Below are positions 35,142 through 46,235 of a stretch of 64,000 nucleotides of DNA, piece by piece. Each line of letters begins with the position of its first letter. Within the stretch, counting starts at the first letter, position 1. This DNA comes from Capsicum annuum (Eukaryota > Streptophyta > Magnoliopsida > Solanales > Solanaceae): contig NC_061119.1 of assembly GCF_002878395.1 (NCBI RefSeq), positions 47,943,678 through 48,007,677 on the forward strand, in the 5' to 3' direction. A program made the translations under genes and the position numbers. Under the pieces are notes generated by a model. It was not told the DNA's origin. It saw only the letters and a program-made list of their open reading frames with translations, and did no database searches.

Positions 35142-36908
35142 AGTATATTTTATTTAAAATAGAACATATATATTGAATGGCACGTATATATGTGTATATA
35201 TCTTCTATAGACATATATATTTAATGTATACATGTGTATATGTTTTATCAATTAGCATATAACTATATATATAGTGTGTGTATATATTGTAGTATATATA
35301 TTGTAGTATATTTTATTTAAAGTAGTACGTATATATGTGTATATATCTTCTATAGACGTATAAATTTAACGTATACATGTGTATATGTTTTATAAATTAG
35401 TGTATAACTAAATATAGTGTATGTATATATTGTAGTATATATATATATTGTAGTATATTTTATTTAAAGTAGTACATATATATTGAATGGTACGTATATA
35501 TGTGTATAAATCTTCTATAGACATATATATTTAACGTATACATGTGTATATGTTTTATAAATTAGTATATAACTATATATATAGTGTGTGTATATATTGT
35601 AGTATATATATTGTAGTATATTTTATATAAAGTAGTACGTATATATTGAATGGTACGTATATATGTGTATATATCTTCTATAGACGTATATATTTAACGT
35701 ATACATGTGTATATATTTTATAAATTAGTGTATAACTATATATATAGTGTGTGTCTATATATATTTTAGTATATTTTATTTAAAGTAGTACGTATATATT
35801 GAATGGTACGTATATTTGTGTATATATCTTCTATTGACGTATATATTTAACGTATACATGTGTATATGTTTTATATATTAGTGTATAACTATATAGTCTC
35901 TGTGTATATATATATTCTAGTATATTTTTTTTAATGTAGCACATATATATTGAATGGTACGTATATATGTGTATGTATCTTTTTTAGACGTATATATTTA
36001 ACGTATATATGTGTATATATTTTATAAATTAGTGTTTAACTATATATATAGTGTGTGTATATATATATTGTAGTATATTTTATTTAAAGTAGTACGTATA
36101 TATTGAATAGTACGTATATATGTGTATATATCTTCTATACATGTGTATATGTTTTATAAATTAGTGTATAACTATATATATATATAGTGTGTGTGTGTAT
36201 ATTGTAGTATATTTTTTTTAAAGTAGTACATATATATTGAATGGTACGTATATATGTGTATATATTTTGTATAGACGTATATATTTAATGTATACATGTG
36301 TATATGTTTTATAAATTACTATATAACTATATATATAGTGTGTGTACATATTGTAGTATATTTTATTTAAAGTAGTACGTATATATTGAATGGTACGTAT
36401 ATATGTGTATATATCTTCTATAGACTTACGTATTTAACGTATACATGTGTATATGTTTTATAAATTATTATATATATCATTGTATTGTAGTATATATCTT
36501 GTAGAATGTGTTTTATATATAGTAAATATATATTTAACTAACGTATAGTTGTTTATACGATTACATGTGTAATTGTGTATATACTTTTTTAAATTCTAAT
36601 GCAGTATATACTATATATATAGTGTATATATATTGTTTAAAGTATTTAAAATCTATATAGGTGAGTATATATAGTGTATATTGGAGAATTTTTTGTTTTG
36701 TTTTGTATTTTGACCGAATTTTTAATTGGTTTTTATCGGGTTTAGGTGGGTTGGACCGGGTTGGGTTAAGTGGGTTGGGTTAGGGTTGTTTTGAAACTTT
36801 TTACTGTTGGACCTGGAACCGGACCTGCCCATTTAATCAGGCGCGGATCTAGACCGGCCCACAACCCGGCAAACTATCAACCCGGAACCGGCCCACTTGA
36901 CTGTCATT
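33768..36908. mobile_element. hAT-like non-autonomous element, 3.1 kb
   Basis: The left end has GGGTGTCAAACGGGCCGGG. The right end read backwards has ACAGTCAAGTGGGCCGGTT, sharing GTCAA..GGGCCGG. This is the usual wording of plant hAT termini. Putative 8-base target duplications match at 7 of 8 (GTTTTAAA 33760-33767, GTTTTAAG 36909-36916). Both ends (33770-33960 and 36710-36908) are rich in CCGG/GGCCC. No transposase is encoded; the middle is a tandem array. Confidence 0.72.
34050..36480. repeat. ~150-165-base AT-rich tandem array inside the hAT-like element
   Basis: The block TTGAATGGTACGTATATATG recurs near 34150, 34309, 34458, 34624, 34788, 34951, 35175, 35488, 35648, 35802, 35953, 36107, 36240 and 36387, each preceded by TATTTTATTTAAAGTAGTA and followed by TTTAACGTATACATGTGTAT. 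There are about fifteen units. No coding potential. Confidence 0.9.
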
Positions 36909-37480
36909 GTTTTAAGTTTATTAAAATATATATATATTTTTATATTTGGAAATATTTTTAAAAACCATTTTGCAATGAATAATTAGTGTACATAAATGAA
37001 AATACTTTTTAAAAATTCATATCGAGTTTAAATGTTAAACTTGGTTTTTAAAAAGGAAACTACTAATAGAAATGAAAAAATAGTCAATGAAGCGGGTAGT
37101 GGTCTCGAGTTCAAATTTCAACGGACAGGAAAAAAAAAGAAAAACAAACAATTTCTTTTCATTTATTAATTTTGATAGACAATGTTATCCGATATTCATA
37201 TGGATAAGTATAAGCAGATTCAAATACCGCAATATTATGAAAAATAAAAAAGATATACTAAAAGGCAGGAAATTGCATTTCATAGACCCAAATATGGGTG
37301 ACTTTAGATATTTGACTCCAATAAGAAATGTCTTTAAAAAACAACTTTCCTTACTTTTTATGTATAGTACAAGTACCATTTTGTCCCTCTACACCACAAA
37401 TATATTTTTAAAACTTTCCATACTTATTTTCTCTCAAATATTTTCTTTTATTATTTTCACTTTTTATTTTTTTCTTTAAT
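36909..37480. other. Spacer with a possible SINE B-box
   Basis: 37095-37125 has GTGGTCTCGAGTTCAAATTTC, a box-B-like phrase, but no box A was found at the right distance. The 130-codon frame 37087-37479 runs from this into T-rich DNA (Phe/Leu/Ile-rich) and has no recognisable domain. Confidence 0.3.
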
Positions 37481-37931
37481 TTTATTATTCTATTTTTTAT
37501 TATTTTTAATTTTTTTCCCTTTAATTTTATTATTCTATTTTTTATTATTTTCACTTTTTATTTTTTCCATTAATTTTATTTTTAAATGTCTCAACCTTTA
37601 TTTTTTTCTCTTTTTTTCTTTTTTTTTTCAAGCATTATCTATTTCTTTTTTTCTCTTTTTTAATTCATTTATCTTTAACCTTTATTTTTATTTTTATCAG
37701 TTCTTTTTTTCCCCTTATTTTTCACAAACTTTATTTTTATTTATCCTCTCATTTTTTATTTTCTCAATTTTTTAAATTCTTCGCTTTTTTCTTAATCTTT
37801 ATTTTTTTCATTTTTTTTCATTTTTTTTCTCACTCTTTTTTATATATTTTTCTATTTTTTTGAACATTTTTTTCTTTTTTTCAGTTCTCTTTTTTTTCCT
37901 CATTTTTCTCAAACTTTATTTTTATTGTTTG
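37481..37931. repeat. T-rich polypyrimidine tract, left part
   Basis: Long runs of T with CATTTTT, CTCTTTTT and TTTATTTTT phrases repeated loosely. It continues at 48652-48820 on the far side of the compound retrotransposon, so it was the insertion target. Confidence 0.8.
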
Positions 37932-40174
37932 TAATACCCCGAAAAAATTTTCGTTGAAATTTTGTGCGTAAACGTGTTGGGTTTTATCTTCTAAAATGAA
38001 TTATAAATTTTCCGTACGGAATGTCTTAGATTATCACCTACCATTGCGTACAGTATCGAATAAGCTTTCCAACGATATATGGATCATCCAAAACGGACAC
38101 TCGAGCGACGAGTTATGAACATTCCGATCGAACTGTGAATAGTAGTGAACAGTAAAATGTGCAGGAAAAAGTACTGAGGCCTAGCGAATTTTTGGGTCAA
38201 ATTTAAAAAATCATAACTCCTCGTACATAATAATCTGGGTGAGATACTATATATCAACGGAAAGATATGAGAGTTCTCTTTATAATGAAATTGGTTTCAT
38301 CCAATTTGGAGATCGGAGTAAAATGTTATGGTTGATCTAATTCAGACTATCAAAACAGTCCACCAAAGGACAGATTCGAGAATTATTTGATTTTTAGGGG
38401 CGTTTTGGTCATTCCCCCTCACTCAAAATCCATCCAAACCCTATATTAAAGCCTATTAGAAGCATTATATGTTATATTTCATCAAATTCCCTCAAAAAGA
38501 AAATCCTAAGCTCCTACATCCAACTTCAAGAACCTCCAAAGTTCACCATTAATTCTGCAAATTTATTCAAGATTTCAAGTTTCTAGTTCAAGAACTCCAA
38601 GAACCATCATTCAAAGGCACGATTAACATCTCAAAAATGAGTATCGATCTAAAGTTCATCATTCAAGGTATGTGGGGATTTTTCAATAAGAACTCTCTTT
38701 CTTTCTTGTGCCCAAAAGTAATTTTCTTTACAAAAGCATGATTTTTATTTGATTTTTTACAAATTTGAAGCATGAACCCATATCTTATGATGATTATTAT
38801 GAAATCTTGATGTTTATGATTTTGAAAGATGAATTTACATGTGTGGAGATATAAAGCATGAATCTTGAATGATATTTATCATGGTTTTGATATTTAGGTC
38901 GTGAATCCCCATTGGAAATTGTATTTTTTGAGAAAGTGTGTGTTATAAGCACGTTGATGTTGAATATTTGAGATATTTTGAATGATTTGACATTTTGGTC
39001 TTAATGGAGTTGTTTTGAACTCGAGTGTGAAAGAAATCCACAATGTGGTTGATTTTGATAGATGGGAAGAATGGTGGCTCCCAATGTATATTTATATATT
39101 GCTAAAATTGTTTTATTGTGGGTTGTCTTTGAAATGATCTGATCTAAGTCCGAGAGAAATCTTTAGCACCGAGTGGGAGGTATTAAGTGACCTTACTTCC
39201 CTAGAACTACGTGCCCCCGTATGAGTGAGCCTGAGGTTGATTTATATAGTGATCTCTAGTTTGTGTGGATTTGATATCGATAGTCCTACTCCGATGGCAA
39301 GGATAGGATGGCTCTCCCCAACGTGGGTTGTACGTTGGACTCCATGTAGCTCACATGGTTTATATCGATTATAGGATCTCCTAGTGTGTATGTGTTTCCT
39401 TGTGTCTATGGTGAATGGTGAAGTGATTTAAAAGTGGAATTGTGAAAGTTTTTCTTTCGAAAGATTTTAATGATATTTACATTATGAGAATTGATATTCT
39501 TGATGAACTAAAAGTGATTGACAAATTATATGATGACTCACATGTGTTATTGTACTTATTTCATCCTCTCATGATTATGATGATTTTCTTCGGGCTATGT
39601 GAGTCTTTCATACATCCTGCATATTTTTTATAAATATTTATAATGATGATGTTTATACAACTGCATACACCCCCATATACTCGGTTCCTTTCCATGGAAC
39701 TGACCCACATCTTCAGAAGTGGGCTATATTTTCTCAGAATGTAGGTTCAGGTGCTCAATTCCAGGTTTGACAGTGATTCTTCGGGCACGCTGTTCTATAT
39801 CCTCTGTTGTGGTGAGTCCTCATGTTCCGAGGACGTAATGTCTGATGTTGGTATCATGAAATTGTTTACATTGGATAACTGAGTATGAGTCAGTTGGGGC
39901 ATGTCTCAATGGCTCGCTGGTTTTATTAATTTTCTTAAAGGCTTGTCAGACTAGTATAGATGTTGGGAGTTGACTAATAAGTCGTATTTTGTTATTTTTT
40001 TGAAATTTTTTTATTCTTGGATGATGATTACTCTGTCGATATTTGAGGGTTATTTATGGAAACCCCATTGATTTGTGTTGAACTGAATGAAAATGGCTTA
40101 AAGGGTTAGCTTGGGGATACTCGTAGCCTCAAGCACCGTGTGACGCTTTGGGACCAGTTTTTCGGGGCGTTACA
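37932..40174 (+). repeat. 5' LTR of the compound element
   Basis: 2243 bases, from TGTAATACCCCG to GGGGCGTTACA. Collinear with 46236-48651 except for a ~172-base duplication present only there. The open frame at 39442-39633 recurs in the other LTR (47919-48110) but has no recognisable domain; it is not called as a gene. Confidence 0.93.
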
Positions 40175-40178
40175 AACT

Positions 40179-40190
40179 TGGTATCAAACC
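40179..40190 (+). promoter_or_regulatory. Primer binding site, initiator-Met tRNA (decayed)
   Basis: TGGTATCAAACC four bases after the 5' LTR, against TGGTATCAGAGC expected: ten of twelve match. Confidence 0.8.
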
Positions 40191-40387
40191 CTAAGGTTTT
40201 AAGGTGTCCTAGGGAGTCTGACAAGCTGCGTTAAGTACAGTATTGATCATCGGTGTGTAGCGTGCCACATCTATGAGCAAGAGGCTACAAGACGTTTTAG
40301 GAAAAAGTGTGATTCTTTCTTTCAGAAGTCTATCGTGCTTAAAGTATCTCTCTCTGCTATTGATTCGTGCTCTCCTCTTTTAAAAAT

Positions 40388-41560
40388 ATGCCTCTACATC
40401 AAGCGAGAAGAAATAATGATGGTCAACAACCTCAACCCACTGACCCATTGAATAAAAATATATCTCATACCGAATTTTGGGCAACCTTTCAGGCACTGGA
40501 CCAAGCTATTACTGCAAATATTCAGGCCAAACCGGCCTCGGCTCCACAGCAGCAGGGAGGTAATTCAGCTGCTGCTAGGATCCATGACTTCATGCGGATG
40601 AATTCGCTGGAATTCTATGGGTCCAAGTCTGATGAGGATCCATGGTTGTTTTTAGAGGAGGTGTGGAAGATTACTCAGGTGATGCATGTATCTGAGGAAC
40701 ATAGTGTGGAGTTGGCTGTGTATAGGTTGAAAGACCTTGCTTATGATTGAGTTGTTGCTTAGAGGAAAGGTAGAGGTGAGGGAGCTGTCCCTACAACTTG
40801 GTAAGAGTTCCAGGATGTATTCCTGGATAAGTTTTTCCCTTTGGAGATGAGGGAGGTGAAGGTAGAAGAGTTTATGAACCTGCGACAGGGCTCTATGACT
40901 GTTAGGAAGTACTGTCTAAAGTTCAATCAGTTGGCAAAGTATGCTCCTGACTTAGTGGATGATAATCAGGCTAGTATGAGTAAGTTTGTGACTGGAGTGT
41001 CTAGTTATGTGGTTAAGGAGTGTAGGTCTGCTATGTTGAATAGTGAGATGAATCTTTCTAGGCTGATGACTCATGCCCAACAGACTGAGGCAGATAAGAT
41101 TAAGGAGAGAGATAGAATAAGAGGGAATAAGAGAGTTAGGTCTGAGCCGCACGGACAGGGTCAGACTAGATCGTAGAGAGGGAGTCGTCCTCAGTATCAG
41201 GATCTTTCGTCTATGCCAGCACCGTTATCTGCTAGTGCTTCGGTGCCTAGAGGTAGGCAGGAGAAAGGTAGCAGGTCATATGCATCCAGGTCCTAGTACA
41301 GTACTGGCAGTAAGCCAAATCGTCCCCTGTGTCCTAAGTGTGGCAGGGCTCATTCGGGTGAGTGTTGGGGTGAGAAGAGGGGTTGTTCCGGTGTGGTAAC
41401 ATGGGTCATAAAGTTAGAGATTGTCCACAGGATGGACAAGGGCGTCGTGACTATCGCCCTCAGACCCAGACTCAGACTGTTAGTGCTCCAGTTCTAGCTA
41501 CTCGCTCAGCCCGAGCTCAGGGCACCTCTTTTAGCAATGCTGGCGGGTAGTGCTAGAATA
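40388..41560 (+). pseudogene. gag: gag, internal copy 1 (broken)
   Basis: Starts MPLHQARRNNDGQQPQPTDP. The gag domain has FMRMNSLEFYGSKSDEDPW, ELAVYRLKDLAYD, FINLRQGS-like FMNLRQGSMTVRKY and ECRSAMLNSEMNLSRLMTHA. A CCHC knuckle (CGNMGHKVRDCPQ) lies near 41395-41435 but is reached only after a frameshift. There are stops at the end of the first frame (near 40748) and after the basic tail (41174-41176). Confidence 0.88.
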
Positions 41561-41619
41561 GATTCTATGCTTTACCGTCCCACCAGGAACAGGAGGACTC
41601 TCCGAATGTTGTTACTGGT

Positions 41620-42640
41620 ATGTTTCATATGTTTCAGTTTGATGTGTATGCTTTGTTGGATCCTGGATCCAGTTTCTCATATGTTACACCTTTGATTGCT
41701 GTGAATTTTGAAATGAGTCCTGAGATTATTCCTGAGCCTATCCTAGTTTCTACCCCAGTGGGTGATTCGATTGTTGCCCAGAAAGTGTATAAAAAGTGTC
41801 CTGTTACCGTTCTTCATAGAGTCTTGTTCGCTGATCTGATTGAGTTAGACATGGTAGATTTTGATGTGATTCTAGGTATGGACTGGCTGTATTCTTCTTA
41901 TGCCTCTATTGATTGTCGGACCCGAGTGATCAAGTTTTAATTTTTGGGTGCATCCGTGTTTAAGTGGTCTGGGAATTCTGTGTCACCCAAGAGTCATTTT
42001 ATCTCTTACCTTAAAGCTAGAAAGCTTATTTCCAAGGGGTGTATTTACCATTTGGTTAGAGTCAAAGACACTAAGTCTGAGACTCCAACTCTCCAGTCTG
42101 TTAACGTCGTCAATAAGTTTTTTGATGTCTTTCCGAATGATCTCCCAGGGATACCTCCTGATAGAGAGATAGAGTTTGGGATTGATATTCTTCCCGATAC
42201 TCAGCCCATTTCTATTCCTCTTTATCGTATGGCCCCTGCAGAATTTAAAGAGTTGAAAGAGCAACTCAAAGATCTACTAGATAAGGGTTTCATAAGGCCC
42301 AGTGTTTCTCATTGGGGTGCTCATGTGTTGTTTTTAAGAAAGAAAGGTGGCTCTTTATGTATGTGCATTGATTACCACCAACTGAATAAAATCACCATAA
42401 AAAATAAGTAACCCCCTTCCAAGAATAGATGATTTGTTTGACCAATTACAAGGTGCAAGTTATTTCTCAAAGATAGACCTTCGTTCCGGCTATCATCAAC
42501 TCAAAGTTAGGGAGTGTGACATCTAAAAACCGTTTTTCGAACTTGTTATAGCCATTTTGAGTTTCTTGTTATGTCTTTCGGGTTAACTAATGCCCCAGCA
42601 GCTTTCATGGACCTCATGAATTGAGTGTTCAGACCATAGC
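41620..42640 (+). pseudogene. pol: Protease and N-terminal RT, internal copy 1 (truncated)
   Basis: The protease has ALLDPGSSFSYVTPLI and DVILGMDWLYSSY. Then come the linker [20 protein letters not shown], the RT start [17 protein letters not shown] and [28 protein letters not shown], and [16 protein letters not shown]. The frame breaks at 41938-41940, near 42410 and near 42523. Coding ends abruptly after VFRP at about 42636, before the YIDD-type active site. Confidence 0.88.
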
Positions 42641-42645
42641 CGTGT

Positions 42646-42988
42646 TGGTAAGGTAGCTTATGAGGTCGATTTGCCTTCCGAGTTGTCCTCTGTTCATCCA
42701 ATATTCCATGTCTCCATGCTTAGTAAGCATATTAGTGATGCTGTGGTAGTGGATTCCTCTGTGAGTGTAGACATTTAAGAAAATCTTTCTTTTGATGAGA
42801 TTCCTATTGAGATTCTTAATTTCAATGTCTGAAGACTAGGGAACAAAGAAGTTCCCTTAGTCAAGGTGTTGTGGCAAAACCAATCTGTTGAGGGTGCAAC
42901 TTAGGAAGCTGAGGTGGATATGCGATCCAAGTACCCGCACTTATTTTTTGTGAACTCCGATCAAGTCGAAGGTACCGTTCTTTCCTAA
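42646..42988 (+). pseudogene. Integrase C-terminus / chromodomain-like tail, copy 1
   Basis: Reads on with stops: LPSELSSVHPIFHVSML, NLSFDEIPIEIL, NKEVPLVKVLWQNQSVEGAT and MRSKYPHLFF. This is the usual end of Tekay/Del-type integrases. It follows the RT fragment directly because of the internal deletion. Confidence 0.82.
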
Positions 42989-43187
42989 ATCATGCACTTT
43001 TGATAAAATTTACTATAGTTCAACTGTCATTTATTATGTGTTCGGCTGTAGTTTCTTGAATTTATGCATTCTATGTTGCATTCAGAGTGAGAAACGATGT
43101 GGTGATAAGTCTAACGAATGGTTTCAGCTATATGTTCTATTCCCTATCTAATCTTGGCATGTCTAGCGTCATTCGAGGATGAATGTT

Positions 43188-43204
43188 TCCAAGGGGGGGG
43201 ATGA
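43188..43204 (+). promoter_or_regulatory. Polypurine tract before the truncated LTR
   Basis: CCAAGGGGGGGGATGA stands immediately before TGTAATACC of the partial LTR. Confidence 0.75.
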
Positions 43205-43390
43205 TGTAATACCCTGGGAAATTTTTAGTTGAAATTTTGTGCATAAATGTGTTGGGTTCTATCTTCTAGAATGATTATAAATTTTTCGTGTGGAATGTCT
43301 TAGATTATGACCCACCATTGCGTAGAGTATCGAATAAGTTTTCCAACGATATGTGGATCATCCAAAATGGACACCCAAGCTATTTATCCA
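43205..43390 (+). repeat. Truncated internal LTR (~185 bases)
   Basis: Matches the start of both outer LTRs up to GGACACCCAAGC (43370-43381), then a short filler containing CCAACGATAAAG, then leader sequence that in copy 1 lies just before gag. About 2.1 kb of LTR, the PBS and most of the leader are missing. Confidence 0.88.
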
Positions 43391-43442
43391 ACGATAAAGT
43401 GTCTCTCTCTGCTATTGATTCGTTCTCTCCTCTTTCAGAAAT

Positions 43443-44625
43443 ATGCCTCCACATCGAGCGAGAAGAAATAATGATTGTCACCAACCTCAAACCGCTGACC
43501 CATTGAATAAAAACATGTCTCATGCTGAATTTCGGGTAGCCTTTCAGGCGCTGGCCCAAGTTGTTACTGCAAATATTCAGGCCTACCCAGCCCTGGCTCC
43601 ACATCAGCAGGGAGGTGATTCAGCTGCTGCCAGGATCCGTGACTTCATGCGGATGAATCCGCCAGAATTCTATAGGTCCAAGTCTGATGAGGATCCACGG
43701 TTGTTTTTAGAGAAGGTGCGGAAGATTACTCAGGTGATGCATGTATCTGAGGAACATAGTGTGGAGTTGGCTGCGTATAGGTTCTAAAACCTTGCTTATG
43801 ACTGGGTTGTTGCTTGGAGGAAAGGTAGAGGTGAGGGAGCTGTCCCTACAACTTGGCAAGAGTTTCAGGATGCATTCCTGGATAAGTTTTTCCCTTTGGA
43901 GATGAGGGAGGCGAAGGCGGAAGAGTTTATGAACCTGCGACAGGGCTCTATGACTTTTAGGGAGTACTGTCTAAAGTTCAATCAGTTGGCCAAGTATGCT
44001 CCTGACTTAGTGGTTGATAATCGGGCTAGTATGAGTAAGTTTGTGACTGGAGTGTAGGTCTGCTATGCTGAATAGTGAGATGAATCTTTCTAGGCTAATG
44101 ACTCATGCCCAACATATTGAGGCAGATAAGATTAAGGAGAGAGATAAAATGAGAGAGAATAAGAGAGCTAGGTCCGAGCAGCACGGACAGGGTCAGACTA
44201 GATCGTAGGGAGGGAGTCGCCCTCAGTATTAGGATCGTTCGACTATACCAGCACCGTCATCTGCTAGTGCTCCCATACCTAGAGGTAGGCAGGAGCAAGG
44301 TAGCAGGTCATATGTATCCAGGTCCCAGTACAGTACTGGCAGTAAGCCAAATCGTCCCCTATGTCCTAAGTATGGTAGGGCTCATTCGGGTGAGTGTTGG
44401 GGTGAGAAGAGGGGGTTTTTTCGGTGTGGTGACATGGGTCACAGAGTTAGATATTGTCCACAGAATGGACAAGGGCGTCGTGACTATCGCCCTCAGACCC
44501 AGACTCAGACTTTTAGGGCTCCAGTTCCAGCTACTCGCTCAGCCCCATCTCAGGGCGCCTCTTCTAGCAATGCTGGCGGGCAGTGCCAGAATAGATTCTA
44601 TGCTTTACCATCCCACCAGGAATAG
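43443..44625 (+). pseudogene. gag: gag, internal copy 2 (broken)
   Basis: MPPHRARRNNDCHQPQTADP start, FMRMNPPEFYRSKSDEDPR, FMNLRQGSMTFREYCLKFNQ and LSRLMTHAQHIEADK. The knuckle reads FRCGDMGHRVRYCPQ, with the first Cys as Phe. A TAA interrupts after AAYRF (43785-43787), and a deletion around 44057 removes part of the segment between SKFVTGV and CRSAML. Closely similar to copy 1. Confidence 0.88.
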
Positions 44626-44652
44626 GAGGACTCTCCCGATGTTGTTATTGGT

Positions 44653-45672
44653 ATGCTTCGTATATTTCAGTTTGATGTGTATGCTTTGTTGGATCCTGGA
44701 TCCAGTTTCTCATATGTTACACCTTTGATTGCTATGAATTTTGAAATGAGTCCTGAGATTATTCTTGAGCCTATCCTAGTTTCTACTCCAGTGGGTAATT
44801 TGATTGTTGCCCAGAAAGTATATAAAAAGTGTCCTGTTACCGTTCTTCATAGAGTCTTGTTGGCTGATCTGATTGAGTTAGACATGGTAGATTTTGATGT
44901 GATTCTGGGTATGGACTGGCTGTATTCTTCTTATGACTCTATTGATTGTCAGACCCGAGTGGTCAAGTTTTAATTTCTGGGTGCATCCGTGTTTGAGTGG
45001 ACTGGGAATTCTGTGTCACCCAAGAGTCATTTTATCTCTTACCTCAAAGCTAGAAAGCTTATTTCCAAGGGGTGTATTTACCATTTGGTTAGAGTCAAAG
45101 ACACTAAGTTTGAGACTCTAACTCTTCAGTCTGTTAACGTTGTCAATGAGTTTTCTGATGTCTTTTCGGATGATCTCCCAGGTATACCTCCTGATAGAGA
45201 GATAGAGTTCGGGATTGATCTTCTTCCCGATACTCAGCCTATTTCTATTCCTCCTTACCGTATAGCCCCTGCAGAACTTAAGGAGTTGAAAGAGCAACTC
45301 AAAGATCTACTAGATAAGGGTTTCATAACGCCCAGTGTTTCTCCTTGGGGTGCTCCTGTGTTGTTTTTAAGAAAGAAAGATGGCTTTTTGCGTATGTGCA
45401 TTGATTACTGCCAACTGAATAAAGTCACCATAAAAAATAAGTACCCCTTCCGAGTATAGATGATTTGTTTGACTAATTGCAAGGTGCAAGTTATTTCTCA
45501 AAGATAGACCTTCGTTCCGGCTATCATCAACTCAAATTTAGGGAGTGTGACATCCCAAAAACCATTTTCCGAACTCATTATGGACATTTTAAGTTTCTTG
45601 TTATGTCTTTCGGGTTAACTAATGCCCCAGCATCTTTCATGGACCTCATAAATCGAGTGTTCAGACCATAGC
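44653..45672 (+). pseudogene. pol: Protease and N-terminal RT, internal copy 2 (truncated)
   Basis: [108 protein letters not shown] and [21 protein letters not shown]. Frames change near 44971 and 45457. The coding stops at exactly the same point as copy 1 (VFRP then TAG). Confidence 0.88.
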
Positions 45673-45682
45673 TGTGTTGGTA

Positions 45683-46020
45683 AGGTAGCTTATGAGGTCA
45701 AGTTGCCTTCTGAGTTATCCTCTGTTCATCTAATATTCCATGTCTCCATGCTTAGAAAGCATAGTAGCGATGTTGTGGTAGTGGATTTCTCTGTGAGTGC
45801 TGACATTCAAGAAAATCTTTCTTTTGATGAGATTCCTTTTGAGATTCTTGATTTCAGTGTCCGAATACTAAGGAACAAAGAAGTTCCCTTGGTCAAGGTG
45901 TTGTGGCGAAACCAATCTGTTGAGGGTGCAACTTGGGAAGCTGAGGTGGATATGCGATCCAAGTACCCGCACCTATTTTTTGCGAACTCCGATCAAGCCG
46001 AAGGTACCGTTCTTTCCTAA
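45683..46020 (+). pseudogene. Integrase C-terminus / chromodomain-like tail, copy 2
   Basis: An uninterrupted frame over this segment: LPSELSSVHLIFHVSMLRKH, ENLSFDEIPFEILDFSVRIL, EVPLVKVLWRNQSVEGATWE and MRSKYPHLFFANSDQAE, ending at TAA (46018-46020). It is better preserved than copy 1, but without its own start it is a remnant. Confidence 0.82.
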
Positions 46021-46220
46021 ATCATGCACTTTTGATAAAATTTGCAGCAGTTCAGCTGTCATTTACTATGTGTTCAGCTGTAGTTTCTTGAATTTATGCA
46101 TTCTATGTTGCATTCGAAGTGAGAAACGATGTGGTGATGAGTCTAACGAATGGTTTCAGCTGTATTCTCTATTCCCTATCTAATCTTGGCATGTCTAGAA
46201 TCATTCGAGGACGAATGTTT

Positions 46221-46235
46221 TCAAGGGGAGGATGA
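46221..46235 (+). promoter_or_regulatory. Polypurine tract before the 3' LTR
   Basis: TCAAGGGGAGGATGA directly precedes the TGTAATACC of the 3' LTR. Confidence 0.78.

Noticed and set aside
37095..37125. tRNA gene or SINE suggested by a GAGTTCAAATTTC box
   Set aside because: No cloverleaf and no box A at the right distance.
37087..37479. 130-codon frame before the T-rich tract
   Set aside because: Phe/Ile/Leu-rich from T-runs, with no recognisable motif.
39442..39633. 63-codon frame conserved in both LTRs (also 47919-48110)
   Set aside because: Conservation follows from LTR identity; no domain, and LTRs do not normally encode proteins.
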